Shown here: positions 60,095-64,000 of the stretch, in pieces
How the letters are laid out: each line of letters begins with the position of its first letter
How positions within the stretch are numbered: the first letter of the stretch is position 1
NCBI RefSeq assembly: GCF_045689235.1
Contig: NZ_CP136864.1
Span: forward strand, 806,001 to 870,000
Length of the DNA: 64,000 nucleotides
Direction: 5' to 3'
Source of the DNA: Congregibacter variabilis
GTDB lineage: Bacteria; Pseudomonadota; Gammaproteobacteria; Pseudomonadales; Halieaceae
Position numbers and translations under genes: made by a program
Notes under the pieces: model-generated
Databases searched by the model: none
Seen by the model: the letters and a program-made list of their open reading frames with translations, nothing else
What the model was told of the DNA's origin: nothing

Positions 60095-60332
60095 AGCAGG
60101 CTCGTAGATGTGGATAAAGCAGTGCGCAAAAAAAAATCAATAGCTCTATGCGTATTAGCAGGGATTTAGTTACTTTCGCCCAAGGAAATATCGCGTTATT
60201 TTTTAACTAATTAAATCAAGTAATTAAAACTAATAGTTAATGTTGAATATTTATTGTGGCAGGCGTAGCACATTGTCTGTTTTTTTTGCAAGGCCTGTGG
60301 ATAAGTTTCTTTGATCTCGCAAAATAGCACGT
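60095..60332. other. A+T-rich gap with short palindromes between rlmKL and the flavodoxin-like gene
   Basis: No gene is supported. The stretch 60195-60245 is strongly A+T-rich, with repeated TAATTA/ACTAAT motifs and AACTAATAGTT. It probably contains the promoter of the flavodoxin-like gene; no clear -35/-10 pair could be chosen. Confidence 0.35.
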
Positions 60333-62525
60333 TTAAAGGGCCTTATGGCGCAGCTTCCAGCACTGATGAGGTACCGGCAGCCGGGCAAAATCCGGGTCAA
60401 GAGTAGCCCGGGTTATCTCCTCTACCACGAAACTCTGCGCAAGCTCCTCGTCCAGTCGAAATTTACGGCGATTATTGGAAAAATACAGGTCGCCCGCGGG
60501 TGTCAGCCGCTTCATGGCCATATGAATCAGCCCCGCGTGGTCTCGCTGAACGTCAAAACTACCCGGAACTTTGCGGGAATTAGAAAATGATGGCGGATCG
60601 AGCAGTATTAAATCGAAGAGGTCTTCGCCGCCCCGGAGCCACTGCATGACGTCGGCGCGTTCAAGATGGTTGTGGATTTCAGCCAGCCCGTTGTGGGCAA
60701 GATTCTGACTCAGCCAACGAAGATAGCTGTTTGACAAATCGACGCTGACAGTTTCCCGGGCCCCGGCAAGAGCGGCATGCACGGTCGCTGTTCCGGTGTA
60801 GCAATACAGATTGAGAAATCGCAGCCCCTTCGCCTCTTGGGCAATACGCAAACGTAGAGGCCGATGATCAAGAAACAAGCCCGTATCCAGGTAATCATGC
60901 AGATTCACGAGTAAGCGGGCATCACCCTCGCTTACAGACAGCATGTCGCTGGCGCCACCACTGGACTGATACTGCGCTTTTCCTCGCTGACGTTCACGCT
61001 GCTTAAACACGATTCTTTCGGCCGCAACACCACTGGCCAATGGCAGCGCCTGATGAATTTCTCGTAAACGTTGTGCAGCGCCCTCCTCACTGACCTCTGC
61101 GGGCGCTTTATATTCGGCAACGTGAAGCCAATCTCCATAGCGGTCCACCGCAACGGCGTACTCGGGAATGTCAGCGTCATACAGTCGATAACATTCATTC
61201 CTACTGCGTTTTAACCAGGGCCCGAGTTTGCGCAGATTCTTACGAACCCGATTGGCAAACATTTCTGCGCCAGGACTTAAGTCTTTATGGTCGGTTGCGG
61301 CGGCAACATCGACGGGAGTGGCAAGCGCAGGGTTTCCATCAGCAAGGCGATTACCCTCAAGATCAATGAGCAATAGCGTAACTGGCAAGCGACCGTTGAA
61401 GAGCTGAAACTGACGGTGACTGCGCAACCCCAGAGACCGGCCGTGCTCGCGGTCACCGGCGAGAATTGCGGCCTGCCAACCAGGGAACTCCCGATGCAGT
61501 AACTCCCCCAGATGCCGATAGAGTTGCGGCAGACTATCTTTTCTCCCAATACGCTCCCCGTAGGGCGGGTTAGTAATAACCAGGCCTTTTGGCAGGGCAA
61601 CATGAGTAGGTTTACGCACCTCGCCCAGGGCCTTCACACTCACCCTTACCCACTTGGCCATGCCCGCGGCTGCGATGTTTTCCTGCGCGCTTCGAATAAC
61701 CGCAGGGTCTGCGTCATAGCCGCGAATTTCCGGAAGCCCGGCACTCAAGCCGCGCTCGGCGCGTCCCCGGGCTTCGTTGTGAATAACCCCCCACTGCTGG
61801 GCGTCATGTTCCTGCCAGGCCAAAAACCCGAATTGCTCACGACCCAAAGCCGGAGCCTGATCGGCCGCCATTTGGGCACCTTCGAGCAATAGCGTGGCTG
61901 AACCGCACATGGGGTCAATCAGCCCGCCCCCTTCTGCGGCCAGGCTGGGCCAATCTGCCCGCAACAACAATGCGGCGGCGAGGTTTTCTTTTAATGGCGC
62001 ATCACCCGCAGAACGGCGATAACCTCGACGGTGCAAGCTTTCTCCCACCATATCCAGGGCAACGTCCACGCGATCGCGCTGCAATCGCACGACAATCTGC
62101 AGGTCCGGCGAATCCGGATTGACCTGAGGCGGAGCCACTCCTGCAGCCCTGAACGCATCCACAATAGCGTCCTTACTACGATAGGCGCCAAATCGAGTAT
62201 TGCGAATATCGGCGTTCGTGCCATGAAAATTAACCGCGAAGCTAGAGCCTTCTGCAATGAGCGCCGGCCAGGGCATAGCAAGCAGAGTCTCGTAGAGCGC
62301 ATCGGCATCCACCGCAGAACCACCACCAATGGGCAGCAGTACCCGGGTCGCTATTCGAGACCAGAGACAGGCTCTGTACATAACGGCGCGGGAACCTGCG
62401 AATGCAACAGCGGCCTGTTCTTCGCGAATATCGGTCGCACCGAGAGCGGCAAGTTCCTTCGCAAGAATCGGTGGTAGTGCTCGAGGACAAGTGGCAACCC
62501 ACTCTCTTACAGGATCAGCGATCAT
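60333..62525 (-). CDS. rlmL: Bifunctional 23S rRNA (G2069-N7/G2445-N2) methyltransferase
   Basis: 730 residues (E. coli RlmKL, 702). The N-terminal THUMP region (CPRALPPILAKELAALGATD) precedes the RlmL half with GLVITNPPYGERIG. The RlmK half has LRFLNLYCYTGTATVHAALA (quoted in part) and LILLDPPSFSNS. It methylates two guanines of 23S rRNA. Overlap with the upstream XRE gene is 11 bases. The 238-base gap downstream is A+T-rich with several short palindromes. Confidence 0.95.
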   Translation of the reverse strand: MIADPVREWVATCPRALPPILAKELAALGATDIREEQAAVAFAGSRAVMYRACLWSRIATRVLLPIGGGSAVDADALYETLLAMPWPALIAEGSSFAVNFHGTNADIRNTRFGAYRSKDAIVDAFRAAGVAPPQVNPDSPDLQIVVRLQRDRVDVALDMVGESLHRRGYRRSAGDAPLKENLAAALLLRADWPSLAAEGGGLIDPMCGSATLLLEGAQMAADQAPALGREQFGFLAWQEHDAQQWGVIHNEARGRAERGLSAGLPEIRGYDADPAVIRSAQENIAAAGMAKWVRVSVKALGEVRKPTHVALPKGLVITNPPYGERIGRKDSLPQLYRHLGELLHREFPGWQAAILAGDREHGRSLGLRSHRQFQLFNGRLPVTLLLIDLEGNRLADGNPALATPVDVAAATDHKDLSPGAEMFANRVRKNLRKLGPWLKRSRNECYRLYDADIPEYAVAVDRYGDWLHVAEYKAPAEVSEEGAAQRLREIHQALPLASGVAAERIVFKQRERQRGKAQYQSSGGASDMLSVSEGDARLLVNLHDYLDTGLFLDHRPLRLRIAQEAKGLRFLNLYCYTGTATVHAALAGARETVSVDLSNSYLRWLSQNLAHNGLAEIHNHLERADVMQWLRGGEDLFDLILLDPPSFSNSRKVPGSFDVQRDHAGLIHMAMKRLTPAGDLYFSNNRRKFRLDEELAQSFVVEEITRATLDPDFARLPVPHQCWKLRHKAL

Positions 62526-63351
62526 TGCTACGGGGCTTCACTTTACGCACTACCGGTTTCGCGGAGACAGTGGATTTTGTCTTAGCTTTGGGCTTGGCCT
62601 TGTTGGTGGGCGCAGATGCCGAGCGAGCCTTCTTGGCCGAACTGGCAGCGCTGCTCTTTGCTCGGGGCTTTCTCCGCGCGCTGACCTTGCGCTTGGGCGG
62701 GGCTACTGCAGCTTCGCGCTGCATGACATCAACCACCAGCTGCGTTGAGGAGTCCATGTACTCAATGAACCGTTGGTACCCATCGTCGCTGAGATCCCTA
62801 AGAAAATCATGCTGGCGATAGAGATTCACAAAACGACGCTCGCGCTCAAAATTGCGCGGCAGGGCCATGACGCCCCACTGCTCCAGAGTCGCTTCGAGCT
62901 GGGGGTTGTAACTACGTAAAAACTTGATGAAAAAAGGCACCGGATCATGGCGTGCCAGTAGAGACGCTGTGCGAAGCATCAGTTCCAGAGGAAGAGTTGC
63001 TTCACCCCGCTCCACGCCCTCCAATACCCCTTCGTCGCCAAGGTCCAGACGATCCGATAGTTCGGCAATGCTCAGGCCAGCTGTTTCTCTTGCGTCCCGC
63101 AGAAAGTGGCCGGCCTCGGCCATGGCCTCCAGTCTTTCTGGAGATGCGCCATTCAAGAGCAGGTCCCGAACCCAGGAGTCACCAAACATGGCGCTCATCG
63201 TGGCGACATCAACAGCCAGATCAAGGGTGCCGCCGGCTACTTTCCCCGCACCCTTGATAAGGCTCTCAATAAGGGATGAGCGCGAGCCACCGGCAGCCGC
63301 TGCGGCTCTTTCGGCGATACGGGCGTACTTACTGTCGTTGTCGTTTTTCAC
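62515..63351 (-). CDS. XRE-type HTH protein with basic histone-H1-like tail
   Basis: 278 residues. A helix-turn-helix of the XRE/HTH_3 type lies at about 80-135 (LRDARETAGLSIAELSDRL ... VLEGVERGEATLPLELM). A middle alpha-helical part follows (VPFFIKFLRSYNPQLEATL, FERERRFVNLYRQHDFLRDL). The last 60 residues are Lys/Arg/Ala/Ser-rich (e.g. KSSAASSAKKARSASAPTNK), like histone H1 or AlgP-type tails. It may bind DNA non-specifically through the tail and specifically through the HTH. Target genes are unknown; it overlaps rlmKL. Confidence 0.75.
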   Translation of the reverse strand: MKNDNDSKYARIAERAAAAAGGSRSSLIESLIKGAGKVAGGTLDLAVDVATMSAMFGDSWVRDLLLNGASPERLEAMAEAGHFLRDARETAGLSIAELSDRLDLGDEGVLEGVERGEATLPLELMLRTASLLARHDPVPFFIKFLRSYNPQLEATLEQWGVMALPRNFERERRFVNLYRQHDFLRDLSDDGYQRFIEYMDSSTQLVVDVMQREAAVAPPKRKVSARRKPRAKSSAASSAKKARSASAPTNKAKPKAKTKSTVSAKPVVRKVKPRSNDR

Positions 63352-63383
63352 TGTGGCAGCATAACGCAGGGATCAATAATGCC

Positions 63384-64000
63384 CTAGGGAGTTCCGGGCA
63401 GTTGGCCGCCGGTTTCCAGCGCATTGATACGCGTGAGTATCTGTCGCCATTGAGCATAGCGATCCTGGACACTGCCACTCAAGCGAAACACGCCATCATC
63501 CACCTCCAACACCGTTTCAAGAGACTCTCCAGAAAACCCCTTCACAAGTTCCCGAAGATCTTCTTCCTGAATCTTCACCTTGCGATAACTCGCATAAACC
63601 TGCTGCATCGCTGCGAATGTTCCTCGACGAGCTGTTGACTTTCGCTCGGACGCCGTTGTGCGGTAATCATCGCCAAATCGTTGTAATTCATAGTTGTATT
63701 CACGCCAGAGCGCATAGCTATCTTCTACGTCACCGCGAAGGTCTGCGTACTGCTCATCCACCGCATCGATAAACAAATCATCCTGACGACGCACGCGGGC
63801 TAAACGCAGGAGCATGGGATCACCATCGGCAGGAAAACTGGCCAGGGAATAGCCGCCATCGGCCTGAGTCGTAACAAAGCGCTCAAAGCTGGCAGGGGAC
63901 AATGTCGCAGCAAAACGCATAAGCGACAGGCGCTGCAGGTTCAGCCGCTGCTCTTGCGTCAAAGCACCCGCTATCTCCAGAAGATCGTTGCTGATCGCTC
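63384..64000 (-). CDS. Uncharacterised protein, 5' end outside window
   Basis: The minus-strand frame is open from the window edge to a stop at 63384, giving over 200 residues. A TTG at 63962 could start it, but the frame continues upstream (SNDLLEIAGALTQEQRLNLQ, read through), so the true start is probably beyond the edge. The sequence is alpha-helical and rich in Arg, Asp and Gln (ARVRRQDDLFIDAVDEQYADL). No membrane helix or known motif is seen. It may be in the same unit as the XRE gene, 32 bases apart. Confidence 0.6.
   Translation of the reverse strand, partial: AISNDLLEIAGALTQEQRLNLQRLSLMRFAATLSPASFERFVTTQADGGYSLASFPADGDPMLLRLARVRRQDDLFIDAVDEQYADLRGDVEDSYALWREYNYELQRFGDDYRTTASERKSTARRGTFAAMQQVYASYRKVKIQEEDLRELVKGFSGESLETVLEVDDGVFRLSGSVQDRYAQWRQILTRINALETGGQLPGTP

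Overview
The window is chromosomal DNA of a gammaproteobacterium. The block metZ-purF-cvpA-dedD-folC-accD-trpA-trpB-trpF-truA-fimV-asd-leuB-leuD-leuC with a divergent LysR gene is the order known from Pseudomonas and marine relatives. A PEP-CTERM-type protein and an exosortase-style polysaccharide locus suggest a marine Cellvibrionales/Halieaceae-like bacterium. That placement is inference; there is no rRNA gene in the window.

Layout. 1-3.8 kb: end of a DUF1289 gene, acnB with a clear terminator, and a DUF1640-like coiled-coil protein. 4.1-6.9 kb: a plus-strand operon of an outer-membrane beta-barrel protein, a nucleotidyltransferase-fold protein and an RfaH-type antiterminator. 6.9-9.4 kb: an island-like stretch with an AbiEi/Fic fusion gene preceded by four exactly spaced 24-bp iterons. 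9.4-27 kb: a long minus-strand exopolysaccharide locus (glycosyltransferases, acyltransferases, Wzy, Wzx, FkbM methyltransferase, PHP phosphatase, Wzc kinase, Wza exporter, WecA-type initiating transferase). The genes from 9.4 to 18.6 kb look A+T-richer than the rest.

The most interesting feature is a complete lasso-peptide system threaded through this locus (25.1-34 kb). A 53-residue precursor (26105-26266, minus) carries the full YxxPxLxxxGxxxxxTxG leader signature. It lies between a PEP-CTERM-type gene and an HPr-kinase-like gene, at the head of the polysaccharide operon. The lasso cyclase is divergent (27386-29242), followed by a small membrane-anchored protein and an O-antigen ligase/polymerase. 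The leader-peptide protease B2, the PqqD-like recognition protein B1 and an ABC exporter sit on the minus strand directly downstream of gmd and fcl (GDP-L-fucose synthesis). Peptide maturation genes and sugar-nucleotide or polysaccharide genes therefore share transcription units, which suggests co-production of the lasso peptide and the capsule or matrix.

36-41 kb: a secreted HExxH peptidase, a TgpA-type transglutaminase membrane protein, DUF58 and a MoxR ATPase. 41-58 kb: the conserved housekeeping block above. 58-64 kb: LysR regulator, hotdog thioesterase, flavodoxin-like protein, rlmKL, an XRE protein with a histone-H1-like tail, and a gene that runs off the right edge.
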